From JAFMIT01 sp044341215 (GTDB lineage Bacteria > Actinomycetota > Actinomycetes > S36-B12 > UBA5976), in NCBI GenBank assembly GCA_044341215.1, contig JBIISC010000008.1, forward strand, positions 1 to 41,597: a stretch of DNA of 41,597 bases, read 5' to 3'. This document shows positions 1 to 7,632 of this stretch, one piece after another; positions within the stretch are counted from its first letter, which is position 1; each line of letters starts with the position of its first letter. Position numbers and translations under genes: made by a program. The notes beneath the pieces are model-generated. The model was not told where the DNA came from. It worked only from the letters and a program-made list of their open reading frames with translations, and made no database searches.

Positions 1-2
1 AC

Positions 3-686
3 TATTTTGCGTCTAAAGATGTGACGGTAATTCCTTTCGATCGATCCAAGATTGATATCGATAGCGAACTAGCCATCACAGAATTCTTGGAGCAAGAGAG
101 ACCGAGCCTTTTCTTACATATTGCGACAGGTCCGGTGGAGTGGGCGGAGAAGGTTGCAAAAATTTGTTACGACCTAAAAATACGTTTTCTCTTTACAAGC
201 ACAGTGAGTGTGTTTTCAGAAAACGGAAGTGGCCCCTACACAATCGATAGCGAACCTAATGCTGAAGATGACTATGGTAAATATAAAAGGGAATGTGAGA
301 CCAAAATTGCAGCGATTAATCCTGACGCTTACATAGTCAGATTAGGGTGGCAAATAGGACACTCAGCTGGATCTAACAATATGTTCGATTTCCTCGAAAG
401 AACTATGGCCGAAAATGGATTCATTGAAGCGAGTGAAAAGTGGTTTCCTTCCTGCTCTTTCCTAGAAGATACTGCCGAGACCTTGTATGACATTGTCACT
501 AATTTTCCCAGTGGTCTATATCTATTGAATAGCAATAAGAAAAGCTCCTTTTACGAAATCGTAAAAGGAATTGATAAAGTGAAGAATCGATGGAAGGTAA
601 CACCCGGTTCAAGTCTTGAGCGAGATGATCGTATGTTTGACGATCGAGTAAACGTTGTCAGCATTGAAGAAAAGCTTGGATTGTAA
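3..686 (+). CDS. RmlD-like NAD(P)-dependent sugar-nucleotide reductase/epimerase (5'-truncated by window)
   Basis: The reading frame is already open at base 3, and the visible protein lacks the N-terminal Gly-rich Rossmann loop. The gene therefore starts before the window; the GTG at 21 is unlikely to be its real start. What remains looks like an extended short-chain dehydrogenase of the dTDP-4-dehydrorhamnose reductase type: a strand ending in HIATG, then FTSTVSVFS, then the catalytic Y-x-x-x-K inside DDYGKYKRE, then an IVRLGW segment, which is where RmlD-family proteins have a similar strand. Its role would be reduction or epimerisation of an activated sugar for surface polysaccharide, but the substrate cannot be read. 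It converges on the DUF2207 gene. Fold is fairly sure, substrate unknown. Confidence 0.7.
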   Translation, partial: YFASKDVTVIPFDRSKIDIDSELAITEFLEQERPSLFLHIATGPVEWAEKVAKICYDLKIRFLFTSTVSVFSENGSGPYTIDSEPNAEDDYGKYKRECETKIAAINPDAYIVRLGWQIGHSAGSNNMFDFLERTMAENGFIEASEKWFPSCSFLEDTAETLYDIVTNFPSGLYLLNSNKKSSFYEIVKGIDKVKNRWKVTPGSSLERDDRMFDDRVNVVSIEEKLGL

Positions 687-711
687 TTCGCTTTGAACCT
701 TTTTAATCTTT

Positions 712-728
712 TTGAATCTTTGATTCAA
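712..728. terminator. weak hairpin between convergent genes
   Basis: A 7-bp inverted repeat (TTGAATC, loop TTT, GATTCAA) lies in the 66-nt gap between the RmlD-like gene and the convergent DUF2207 gene, in a T-rich context. It could stop transcription in both directions, but the stem is short and AT-rich. Confidence 0.35.
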
Positions 729-752
729 TCTAAAATAATTATACAGAGCTGC

Positions 753-2519
753 CTACCAGCTTCCGCCGCCTCCGCCGCCTCCGCCACCGCCTGAGCTACC
801 TCCACCAGATCCACTGCCGGATGAAGATGGCGGAGTCATAGCGGCAGCAAACGCGTCATGACTTTGTTGAATTGAATGTTGTAAGCCAGCAATTGATCCG
901 ACGTAGATTCCTGAACTTTGGATTTCTTCTAGAGTGAGATCTGGAAAGTTTGCTAGCCAAGAATCTTCTAATTCAAAAATGATGGCAAGTGGCAATAAAG
1001 TTGCAAATATATTTCCAGTGGTCAATCCAGAACTCTGCGCAAACTTTCTGCGCAGTGCCCCTGAGTCGGTGTCCATGGCCTTTCTAAATCCGAGAAGGTA
1101 AGATAAAAACTCTGCAGACTTTGGAGTTTCAATTCTCGGTGTCTTGATTGCGGTGAAAATAAAACCAATCAACATTGCCAAAGCTACTGGCACTACAACT
1201 CCAAATATTTCCGGGAATGCGAGAGTGATGAGGCTGATCACAAAGAAAACAATGCTCAGCACTAAACCGATAACGAATGGAATCCGGGAACGAGATCCAG
1301 TTGCGTTTCGAATGCCAGATTTCTCTGCTTGCTCAACCAAAGAAGCCGAAATTTCTCTTGTTACTTGGGCAAGTTCTGAGTCGTAACCTTCGATTGTGAC
1401 CTGGTTTGAATCTCTAAATAAAGTATTGAGTAGACCTTGTTCGAAATCTTCTGTCTTTGTGGAATTATCGATTCGCTTTACAACTATGTTTTCATCTTCA
1501 TTCACGTGCAATTCCACGACACCACGAGTAGCTAGATCTAGAAGTGTCGCTGTTAAGGCTCTGGAATCAACTGAGCCTTTCCAAGCTGCTGCAATTTCTG
1601 CTACTTTTCCGGTTGGAGGTTCAAACTGTAAAACTTCAGATACTTTGCTGGTTTTAGTTCGAGTTATCCGTTTGCGCCAAGTGAAAATAATGAATGCGAA
1701 GACCCCGAAGCTAAGCAGACCACCAAGAGGTAGATTAGATTTTACGATTACAAACCATCTATCTGAGAACACTTCTAGTGGTCCCTCATCAATGACCTGT
1801 TTTATCTTTTGATCAAACATTGCCGAATCCATTTGCATCGAGATAGTCATCGCCTCGCCTGGTTGCATTACATCGGTTGTTGCCCATGCGCGCCTGGAAC
1901 TAAGTGACCAGCACTGGGTTTCATTGTTCGGCGTTCCAACCATACAGTTTTCGGCTAATACGAGTGTGTTGTCTAATGACGGCAGGTTGATGTTCACAAC
2001 CACTTGATTAATTGGGACTTGCCAACTGTTACCCACAACATCCCAATAGAAACTTATGTCACCAGCTTTGAGACCTGGATAATCTTTCACGTCGGATTCA
2101 CTTAGTGGAAAGAGAGCGCCGCTAACGGTGTAATCAATGACGTAAGTGTGAACGCCTGAAACAAATACATCTGGATCACCAATCATCAATGATGCCCAAT
2201 ATCCGTCTTCGCTTTCAGAATACATTTCCACTTGCCCATCACGAGTGACGGAGTTGATGGAGATTGGGTGGACCCAGTAATCGCCAGAATCCAGTTTGTC
2301 CCTTAAGGGAATCTCACGAAATATTCCGTGTCTCTCCTCCATCCCAAAGTCATATGTGATGGTTTCAACAAAATTGACTTCACCATCAGAACGCAGATTC
2401 ACATCTATTTCATATTCACTTACGTGCTCATGACCATTTGCAAATGATGCCGAACTCTGACTTGAAATCATCAGTAGCGCAGTTAAAACTGTTATGACTA
2501 GGCGGGAAAGTGATTTCAT
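753..2519 (-). CDS. DUF2207-domain membrane protein with Gly-rich tail
   Basis: This 588-residue protein has a cleavable-looking signal peptide (residues 1-27) and a large extracytoplasmic beta-rich domain. The strings YEIDVNLRSDGEVNFVET and EERHGIFREIPL are typical of DUF2207 proteins. A membrane segment follows near 262-282, then a cytoplasmic-looking region, a pair of membrane segments near 412-455 and another hydrophobic stretch around 500. The C terminus is a low-complexity Ser/Gly run ending GGGSW, which is common in this family. The family is widespread in actinobacteria and lacks a firmly established function. It starts with ATG at 2519 and is divergent from the small membrane protein at 2573. 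The GC-rich CCGCCT repeat near 765-800 is just the codons of the Gly tail. Confidence 0.85.
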   Translation of the reverse strand: MKSLSRLVITVLTALLMISSQSSASFANGHEHVSEYEIDVNLRSDGEVNFVETITYDFGMEERHGIFREIPLRDKLDSGDYWVHPISINSVTRDGQVEMYSESEDGYWASLMIGDPDVFVSGVHTYVIDYTVSGALFPLSESDVKDYPGLKAGDISFYWDVVGNSWQVPINQVVVNINLPSLDNTLVLAENCMVGTPNNETQCWSLSSRRAWATTDVMQPGEAMTISMQMDSAMFDQKIKQVIDEGPLEVFSDRWFVIVKSNLPLGGLLSFGVFAFIIFTWRKRITRTKTSKVSEVLQFEPPTGKVAEIAAAWKGSVDSRALTATLLDLATRGVVELHVNEDENIVVKRIDNSTKTEDFEQGLLNTLFRDSNQVTIEGYDSELAQVTREISASLVEQAEKSGIRNATGSRSRIPFVIGLVLSIVFFVISLITLAFPEIFGVVVPVALAMLIGFIFTAIKTPRIETPKSAEFLSYLLGFRKAMDTDSGALRRKFAQSSGLTTGNIFATLLPLAIIFELEDSWLANFPDLTLEEIQSSGIYVGSIAGLQHSIQQSHDAFAAAMTPPSSSGSGSGGGSSGGGGGGGGGGSW

Positions 2520-2572
2520 GTGTTCAAAGTACTCCTGCCGGCACTAACTATCAACAACATTAAACTTCATTT

Positions 2573-2980
2573 ATGAATGAACTCCAGGAAGGCTCACAAA
2601 GCAATCATTTCAACATTCGCACGATTCTAAAAACAGGATCGATAGTTTTTGGGTTGAGTGCCTTATTGCTTGTTTGTCTGCCAAATCTATTCCTCGATCT
2701 TCTTGGTCTGGATGGCAATTTCGAACCACTTATTTGGTCAATGCGAATGATTGGCATCACTTTGGTGGCCCTCGCTGGCAACATGTGGATGAATTCTTCA
2801 CAGACTGATATACGAAATCTTCGCCGAACTGCAATTGTTATGGCCATTAGCGCCACGAGTCTTGGAATTATCACGCTATTGATACCAACGACTTTGAATT
2901 GGTTTTCAATTGCTTATGCATTTGTTGGCTTTGGTTTTGGCTCGGCCTATCTTTTTGCGCTTTTATTGAAACGGTTTTGA
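2573..2980 (+). CDS. small four-helix membrane protein, unknown function
   Basis: A 135-residue protein with a polar N terminus and about four hydrophobic segments (roughly residues 22-45, 50-68, 82-105 and 110-132), connected by short polar turns. I recognise no family. It could be a DUF4345-like or similar small integral membrane protein, but that is only an impression. It is divergently transcribed from the DUF2207 gene with 53 nt between the starts, and lies 37 nt ahead of the NADH dehydrogenase gene on the same strand, so the two may be cotranscribed. Start ATG at 2573; no strong Shine-Dalgarno is visible. Confidence 0.6.
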   Translation: MNELQEGSQSNHFNIRTILKTGSIVFGLSALLLVCLPNLFLDLLGLDGNFEPLIWSMRMIGITLVALAGNMWMNSSQTDIRNLRRTAIVMAISATSLGIITLLIPTTLNWFSIAYAFVGFGFGSAYLFALLLKRF

Positions 2981-3017
2981 GAATACATAAAATCTAGAAC
3001 TTGACTAAGTTTGGATA

Positions 3018-4241
3018 GTGAATAAACCAAAAATTGTCATTATTGGAGCCGGGTTTGGTGGCTTAACTGCTGCCCGGAGCTTGAGAAATATTGCCGATGT
3101 TACTTTGGTTGATCGTCACAACTTTCAAACTTTCTTGCCACTTTTGTATCAAGTGGCCTCAGCAGGACTAGCAGCTGACCATGTGGTTCACCCGGTTAGA
3201 GGAGCACTTCGTAAGACTGATATTCAGTTTCGGATGGGTTCACCATTAGTTATTGATTACACAAATAAGACTGTGAAACTCGACTCTAGCGAATTGCTCT
3301 CATACGACTACTTGATTCTTGCACTTGGTTCTGTGACAAATGACTTTGGTATCAAGGGAGTTTCTGAGTTTTCACTTGGTATGAAGTCAGTCAATGAGGC
3401 TTTAAAGATCCGCGCAGACATAATGAGACGTTTTGAAGATCTATGTCGCTTCACGGATGACACGGAATTGTCAATCTCTGTTGTTGGAGGTGGACCAACG
3501 GGAATTGAGATGGCCGGAGCTATTGCTGAACTTAAACGTGGTCCATTGAAATCCGACAGCGCAAAAGCTGCGAAGAACATCCACATTCGAATAGTTGAAG
3601 CAGGACCAAGACTCCTACCGAGCTTCTCTGACAAACTTTCTGAACGTACGAAACGGGATTTAGAAAAACTTGGCGTTGAAGTAATTTTGAATGCTGGTGT
3701 GAAAGAAGTTAAAGCAGATACCTTGACTTTTGATAATGGTGTTGAAGTGTCATCTGAAATCACAATCTGGGCTGCTGGCGTAAAGGGCGAGCCAACACTA
3801 GATGTTCTGCAAATACCAATGCGAGATAACCGTGTAGTTGTTGATTCAACTTTAGAAGTCGAACACCGTCCAGACATATTCGCAATTGGCGATAGTGCCG
3901 GAGCCAAATCTGCCGATGGCAGATACCTTCCTATGGTTGCACCTGTTGCCATGCAACAAGCACGTTTCCTTGCTAAACACATTCAAAGAAAATTGCGAGC
4001 TGAACCAATTGTGGCTTTCAAATACAAAGACAAAGGCTCGATGGCCACCATTGGCCGGCACAAAGCGGTTGTGGAAGTTGGAAATTTCCGCATCGGTGGT
4101 GCCATTGCTTGGTATATATGGCTTTGGTTGCACTTGTTCTATTTAGTCGGTGGACGAAACAAATTGGGCACTATGGCCGAATGGACTTGGAACTATTTAA
4201 CATTTGATCGCGGTAACCGCCATATTATTGATATTTCCTGA
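3018..4241 (+). CDS. ndh: type II NADH dehydrogenase (NDH-2)
   Basis: A single-subunit flavoprotein of 407 residues, the usual size of the family. It would oxidise NADH and pass electrons to quinone without pumping protons, on the inner face of the membrane. The FAD-binding GAGFGG loop is at residues 9-14. A second dinucleotide (NADH) loop, VVGGGPTGIEMAG, begins near residue 155. The second FAD motif, DIFAIGDSAG, is near residue 290. A hydrophobic C-terminal region (AWYIWLWLHLFYLVGG) is the expected membrane-attachment part. The start is GTG at 3018, directly before a lysine-rich strand leading into the FAD loop, which leaves little room for another choice. In a rhodopsin-bearing cell this enzyme would recycle NADH without adding to the proton gradient. 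Confidence 0.92.
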   Translation: MNKPKIVIIGAGFGGLTAARSLRNIADVTLVDRHNFQTFLPLLYQVASAGLAADHVVHPVRGALRKTDIQFRMGSPLVIDYTNKTVKLDSSELLSYDYLILALGSVTNDFGIKGVSEFSLGMKSVNEALKIRADIMRRFEDLCRFTDDTELSISVVGGGPTGIEMAGAIAELKRGPLKSDSAKAAKNIHIRIVEAGPRLLPSFSDKLSERTKRDLEKLGVEVILNAGVKEVKADTLTFDNGVEVSSEITIWAAGVKGEPTLDVLQIPMRDNRVVVDSTLEVEHRPDIFAIGDSAGAKSADGRYLPMVAPVAMQQARFLAKHIQRKLRAEPIVAFKYKDKGSMATIGRHKAVVEVGNFRIGGAIAWYIWLWLHLFYLVGGRNKLGTMAEWTWNYLTFDRGNRHIIDIS

Positions 4242-4288
4242 TTACTGAAGCACTGTTCCCATAATCGTAATTCGGATACGATGAACAA

Positions 4289-4792
4289 GTGACTGAAGAA
4301 CAAAAGTTTGAAGTAATCAAACGCTTACCAAACTCTGAAGTAGAGATCAGGCGTTACCACGAGTGCGCGTTAGCCGACGTGGTGGTAAACGCTGATTATC
4401 AAAATGCTGGCAGCATGGGTTTTCGCCCACTAGTTACCTATATTTCTCGGAATAACATTGCGATGACAGCTCCAGTTATTCAAGAGCCAAAAGATACTTC
4501 GTGGATAGTTTCGTTTGTGATGCCAGAGGGAATGAAAATTGAAAACATGCCAGTCCCGACCGACTCTAAAGTGAATTTACGAACCGTATCTGAGCACTTA
4601 GCTGCTGCTCTAACTTTCTCTGGTGTCACATCAGAGAACAAAGTTAAAAAAATGGAAGCTCAACTTAGATCCGCTTTAAAGGCAGCAAACATAGAAAGCA
4701 AAGGTGCGATTCGGATTGCACGTTTTGATCCACCTTGGAAACCAAGTTTTATGCGCAAGAATGAAGTTATTCTAGAAATCGTTAGTACTTAA
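4289..4792 (+). CDS. SOUL-family heme-binding protein
   Basis: A 167-residue protein matching the SOUL/HBP family over its whole length. It opens with VIKRLPNSEVEIRRYHECALADVVV (quoted in part: EVEIRRY is the family's typical 'vEiR.Y'), followed by FRPLVTYISRNNIAMTAPV, where the MTAPV box is the best-known SOUL motif. SFVMP and FDPPWKPSFMRKNEV near the C terminus also fit the family. There is no signal peptide, so it should be cytoplasmic; such proteins bind heme or related tetrapyrroles, with an unsettled bacterial role. The start is GTG at 4289. Its last 11 nt overlap the convergent gene below. The stand-alone setting next to NDH-2 does not define a pathway. Confidence 0.87.
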   Translation: MTEEQKFEVIKRLPNSEVEIRRYHECALADVVVNADYQNAGSMGFRPLVTYISRNNIAMTAPVIQEPKDTSWIVSFVMPEGMKIENMPVPTDSKVNLRTVSEHLAAALTFSGVTSENKVKKMEAQLRSALKAANIESKGAIRIARFDPPWKPSFMRKNEVILEIVST

Positions 4793-5126
4793 TCGGTAAA
4801 TCAAATTCAACAAAAAGTTCGTGAACCGGCTTTCGATCTATGGCTGCAAACCCATAATAGGCAAGTGGCTGCGCCTTAGATTCAATATGCCACATTCCTA
4901 AATTGAACTTTAGCTTTATCATGTGATTAAAAGGCATATAACGAATCACAACAAGCAAATTAGGATCAACAAAAATCAACCTCTTGTTTGAAATTCCCAT
5001 GTATTTGAATTTTCGATCATTAACTAAACAAATATAACTGAGAGTCTCATCTTCAATTAGGACTGAGGCAAATACTTGAAGTATTTGGTCGAGTTCATCT
5101 TCTTGCCTCAGAGTTCCTATTTGCAC
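4782..5126 (-). CDS. small PH-like domain protein (tentative)
   Basis: A 114-residue soluble protein. The middle has the pattern of a bacterial PH-like domain: LIEDETLSYICLVND, then KYMGISNKRLIFVD, then an alternating hydrophobic run of likely strands. 'g.TnkRlif.d' is the typical signature of bPH/YokE-type domains, and NKRLIFVD matches it. No signal peptide or membrane segment. It ends 11 nt inside the tail of the SOUL gene on the opposite strand and starts 87 nt from the heliorhodopsin gene, with which it is divergent. The coding call is supported by length and codon pattern; the family call is a guess from one motif. Confidence 0.55.
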   Translation of the reverse strand: MQIGTLRQEDELDQILQVFASVLIEDETLSYICLVNDRKFKYMGISNKRLIFVDPNLLVVIRYMPFNHMIKLKFNLGMWHIESKAQPLAYYGFAAIDRKPVHELFVEFDLPIKY

Positions 5127-5213
5127 AAGCCAAAACTAGCGTTCAATCAGTGGTAATTAACGCGGTAAATCAAGATTTTTCAACTAACCTTGACACTAAA
5201 CAAAGGAGAAACA

Positions 5214-6005
5214 ATGGCATCTTCCACTCTAATCGCGATCCCAACCGAAAGACTCTCAGGGCTACGTCGTTACAACCTGATTGCAGGTGTCTTTCATTTG
5301 GTGCAGGCAATTGCCATTATTGCATTGTCGAACGATTTCGCACTTCCAGTATCTGCAAACTATTTGTTGGACGCTCCAGTTCCAGGTGCTCGTTTTGAAA
5401 GTGTTTTGCTATTCGAGTTTCCGATTGCAATTGGTGTAGCAATCTTTTCTCTCCTCAGTGCGCTCGCTCACCTCTGGATTGTTGGACCAGGTTTTAGTAG
5501 ATATTCAAACAACTTAGCCAATAAGCGCAACATAGCTCGCTGGATTGAATATGCAATTTCTTCAACATTAATGATTGTTCTGATTTCGCTTATCAACGCG
5601 GTTTGGGATGTCGTTGGACTTGTTGCAATTGCTGGCGCAAATGTTTCCATGATTTTGTTTGGCTGGCTTCAAGAAAAATACGAAGAGCCAGGCAAAGGCA
5701 AAGGTGGATTACTTCCATTCTGGTTTGGTTGCATTGCCGGAATTGTTCCTTGGATTGCAATGTTCTTATTGCTCTTCTCACCAGGCAGCAGCTCTGAAGC
5801 ACCAGGTTTCGTTTATGGAATTGTCTTCACCTTGTTTATGTTTTTCAATTCCTTCGCACTAGTGCAGTGGTTGCAATATAAAGAGGTAGGACGCTGGAAG
5901 GATTACTTAGTTGGTGAGCGCACATACATCACACTTTCCTTCGTTGCTAAATCAGCACTCGCTTGGCAGATCTTTGCGGGAGTCCTCGCAACAAGTTCTT
6001 TATAG
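5214..6005 (+). CDS. heliorhodopsin
   Basis: A 263-residue seven-helix retinal protein of the heliorhodopsin family, distinct from type 1 pumps. RRYN near the N terminus and the helix-C string RWIEYAISST are family hallmarks; E112 is the expected Schiff-base counterion, equivalent to E107 in the reference protein 48C12. The retinal lysine is K246 in LSFVAKSALAWQ, with S242 four residues before it. H28 and H86 match the buried histidines known in the family. The heliorhodopsin topology has the N terminus inside the cell, reversed from pumps; this is family knowledge. I chose ATG 5214 because AAAGGAG at 5202-5208 is well placed; an in-frame TTG at 5190 has nothing in front of it. A DUF2256 gene follows after 8 nt, then the photolyase gene. 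It probably senses light or modulates a partner rather than pumping ions. Confidence 0.95.
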   Translation: MASSTLIAIPTERLSGLRRYNLIAGVFHLVQAIAIIALSNDFALPVSANYLLDAPVPGARFESVLLFEFPIAIGVAIFSLLSALAHLWIVGPGFSRYSNNLANKRNIARWIEYAISSTLMIVLISLINAVWDVVGLVAIAGANVSMILFGWLQEKYEEPGKGKGGLLPFWFGCIAGIVPWIAMFLLLFSPGSSSEAPGFVYGIVFTLFMFFNSFALVQWLQYKEVGRWKDYLVGERTYITLSFVAKSALAWQIFAGVLATSSL

Positions 6006-6013
6006 GAAGTTTT

Positions 6014-6157
6014 ATGGCTCGGGAAGCAAAAGTTAAGAACGGTTTTGCGCCAAGAATTTGCGTGGTTTGCGGGCTACCATTCGAATGGCGTAAGAAGTGG
6101 GAACGGGATTGGGCAACAGTTAAATACTGCTCGGACCGGTGCAAGAAGAATAAATGA
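6014..6157 (+). CDS. DUF2256 small zinc-ribbon-like protein
   Basis: A 47-residue basic protein starting at ATG 6014 behind TAGGAAG (6003-6009). Its core is CVVCGLPFEWRKKWERDW followed by VKYCSDRCKK: two cysteine pairs (C-x2-C and C-x3-C) around an Arg/Lys/Trp-rich segment, the pattern of DUF2256. The cysteines probably bind zinc. Genes of this family are often found beside photolyase/cryptochrome genes. Here the stop codon overlaps the photolyase start by 4 nt (ATGA), so translation is probably coupled. The role is unknown; a small adaptor, an RNA/DNA-binding factor or an assembly helper for the photolyase are all possible. Confidence 0.88.
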   Translation: MAREAKVKNGFAPRICVVCGLPFEWRKKWERDWATVKYCSDRCKKNK

Positions 6158-7632
6158 CTTTCTCACGAATCATATATGTGCCGTTTGATCATCTAAATGA
6201 GAATTTTGGTTCGCTGAAGAATGCAAATCCAAAAACCGATGTGATTACGCTAATCGAAAGTCAACGAATGTTGATTGGTCGGCCGTGGCACAAAGAGCGC
6301 TTGTTTTTTCTAGTCTCAAGCGCCCGGCACTTTGCAAAAGGCTTGGAATCTAAAGGTTTCACTGTCAAGTATCTCAAAGCTGCCACCACCATTGATGGAC
6401 TAAAAGCAGTGCAAGCTGAGTTTGGTGAATTACCTATTGAATGCGCAGAACCATCATCCTTTAGACAGTTCAACGACTTAAGTGCTTTTGGTGTCCAGTT
6501 CGTTGAAAATGATTTCTTCCTTACTTCACGCACCTTGTTCACAAGTTGGGCTGAAAAACAGAAGTCTTACTTGATGGAGAATTTCTATCGTGGCCAACGT
6601 CAGCGGTTGAACATTTTGATGGAAAATGGCAAACCGGTAGGTGAGCGGTGGAATTACGATGCCGAAAATCGTTTACCACCACCAAAGAACTATGAATGGC
6701 CTGAATATCTTGAACATAATCGAGATGAAATAGATCTAGAAGTCGCAAGGGAACTTGGACATATTCCAACTAAAACCTGGGCGACAACTCGTGAAGGTGC
6801 CTTGCGGCAACTAGAAAACTTCATCAAGAATCACTTAAACGGTTTTGGTCCTTATGAAGATGCAATCGCAAAAGACAACTGGGCTTTGCACCACTCACTA
6901 CTAAGTCCTTATCTAAACAACGGACTTCTGCATGCCAGTGAAGTTGTTGAGCGAGTTGTAAAAGCGTTTGAGGCAGGGAAAGCTCCAATCGAATCTGTGG
7001 AAGCATTCGTTCGGCAAGTAATCGGTTGGCGCGAATATATAAACGGCATGTATTGGTTTTTGGGTGAGGAATATCGAAACCAGAATCATTTAGGCGCAAA
7101 CCGAAATCTATTGCCACTCTTTTCTGATTCAACCAAAACTGAAATGAATTGTGTGAAGTCAGTTGTAGCAGATGTTGAAGCACGGGCCTGGGTGCATCAC
7201 ATTCCACGATTAATGGTGTTGAGCAATCTCGCATTAATCACCGGTGTTAATCCGCAAGAATTTCTAGATTGGATGCGCGAACAATTCATTGATGCGGCCG
7301 ATTGGGTAATGGTGCCAAACATCATTGGAATGGGTGTTCACGCTGACGGCGGAAAGATGATGACTAAACCATATGCAGCTGGTGGTGCCTATTTAAATCG
7401 AATGACGCAGTCGTGCAAAGGTTGCAAATATGATCCAAAACTTCGAGTTGGCGAAAACGCTTGCCCGTTCACAACCCTCTACTGGGATTTCCTCGACCGG
7501 CATAAGGATCAATTTGCAAAGAATCACCGAATGAGCCAGCAAGTAAACGGTCTAAAACGGTTGAGCGATTTGTCCGAATTGAGAGTGCGTGCTCGTGAAG
7601 TGCTCGATGGTTTGAGTGCCGGAACCATTTAA
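6154..7632 (+). CDS. iron-sulfur photolyase/cryptochrome (FeS-BCP, (6-4) photolyase type)
   Basis: A 492-residue protein of the bacterial cryptochrome/photolyase clade that carries an iron-sulfur cluster, close to the usual ~500 residues. An N-terminal Rossmann-like antenna domain (residues 1-130, LIESQRMLIG...WHKERLFFLVSSARHF) leads into the helical FAD domain. Family strings include WALHHSLLSPYLNNGLLHASEV, whose key residues are seen at 6880-6960, and FVRQVIGWREYINGMYW. Four cysteines match the cluster ligands: C333 (EMNCVKS), C421 and C424 (SCKGCKYDP), and C437 (NACPF). Members repair (6-4) photoproducts or act as blue-light receptors; which one applies here cannot be told. It overlaps the DUF2256 gene by 4 nt and ends the heliorhodopsin operon. 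Its final 17 residues are duplicated downstream at 8925-8978. Confidence 0.93.
   Translation: MTFSRIIYVPFDHLNENFGSLKNANPKTDVITLIESQRMLIGRPWHKERLFFLVSSARHFAKGLESKGFTVKYLKAATTIDGLKAVQAEFGELPIECAEPSSFRQFNDLSAFGVQFVENDFFLTSRTLFTSWAEKQKSYLMENFYRGQRQRLNILMENGKPVGERWNYDAENRLPPPKNYEWPEYLEHNRDEIDLEVARELGHIPTKTWATTREGALRQLENFIKNHLNGFGPYEDAIAKDNWALHHSLLSPYLNNGLLHASEVVERVVKAFEAGKAPIESVEAFVRQVIGWREYINGMYWFLGEEYRNQNHLGANRNLLPLFSDSTKTEMNCVKSVVADVEARAWVHHIPRLMVLSNLALITGVNPQEFLDWMREQFIDAADWVMVPNIIGMGVHADGGKMMTKPYAAGGAYLNRMTQSCKGCKYDPKLRVGENACPFTTLYWDFLDRHKDQFAKNHRMSQQVNGLKRLSDLSELRVRAREVLDGLSAGTI

Noticed and set aside
765..800. CCGCCT/CCGCCACC tandem repeat
   Set aside because: These are simply the glycine codons of the DUF2207 tail read on the other strand, not a regulatory repeat.
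3308..3982. 224-codon open frame on the minus strand inside the NADH dehydrogenase gene
   Set aside because: It lies entirely within a well-supported gene and shows Ser/Thr-rich composition typical of reverse-strand shadows; no domain is recognisable.
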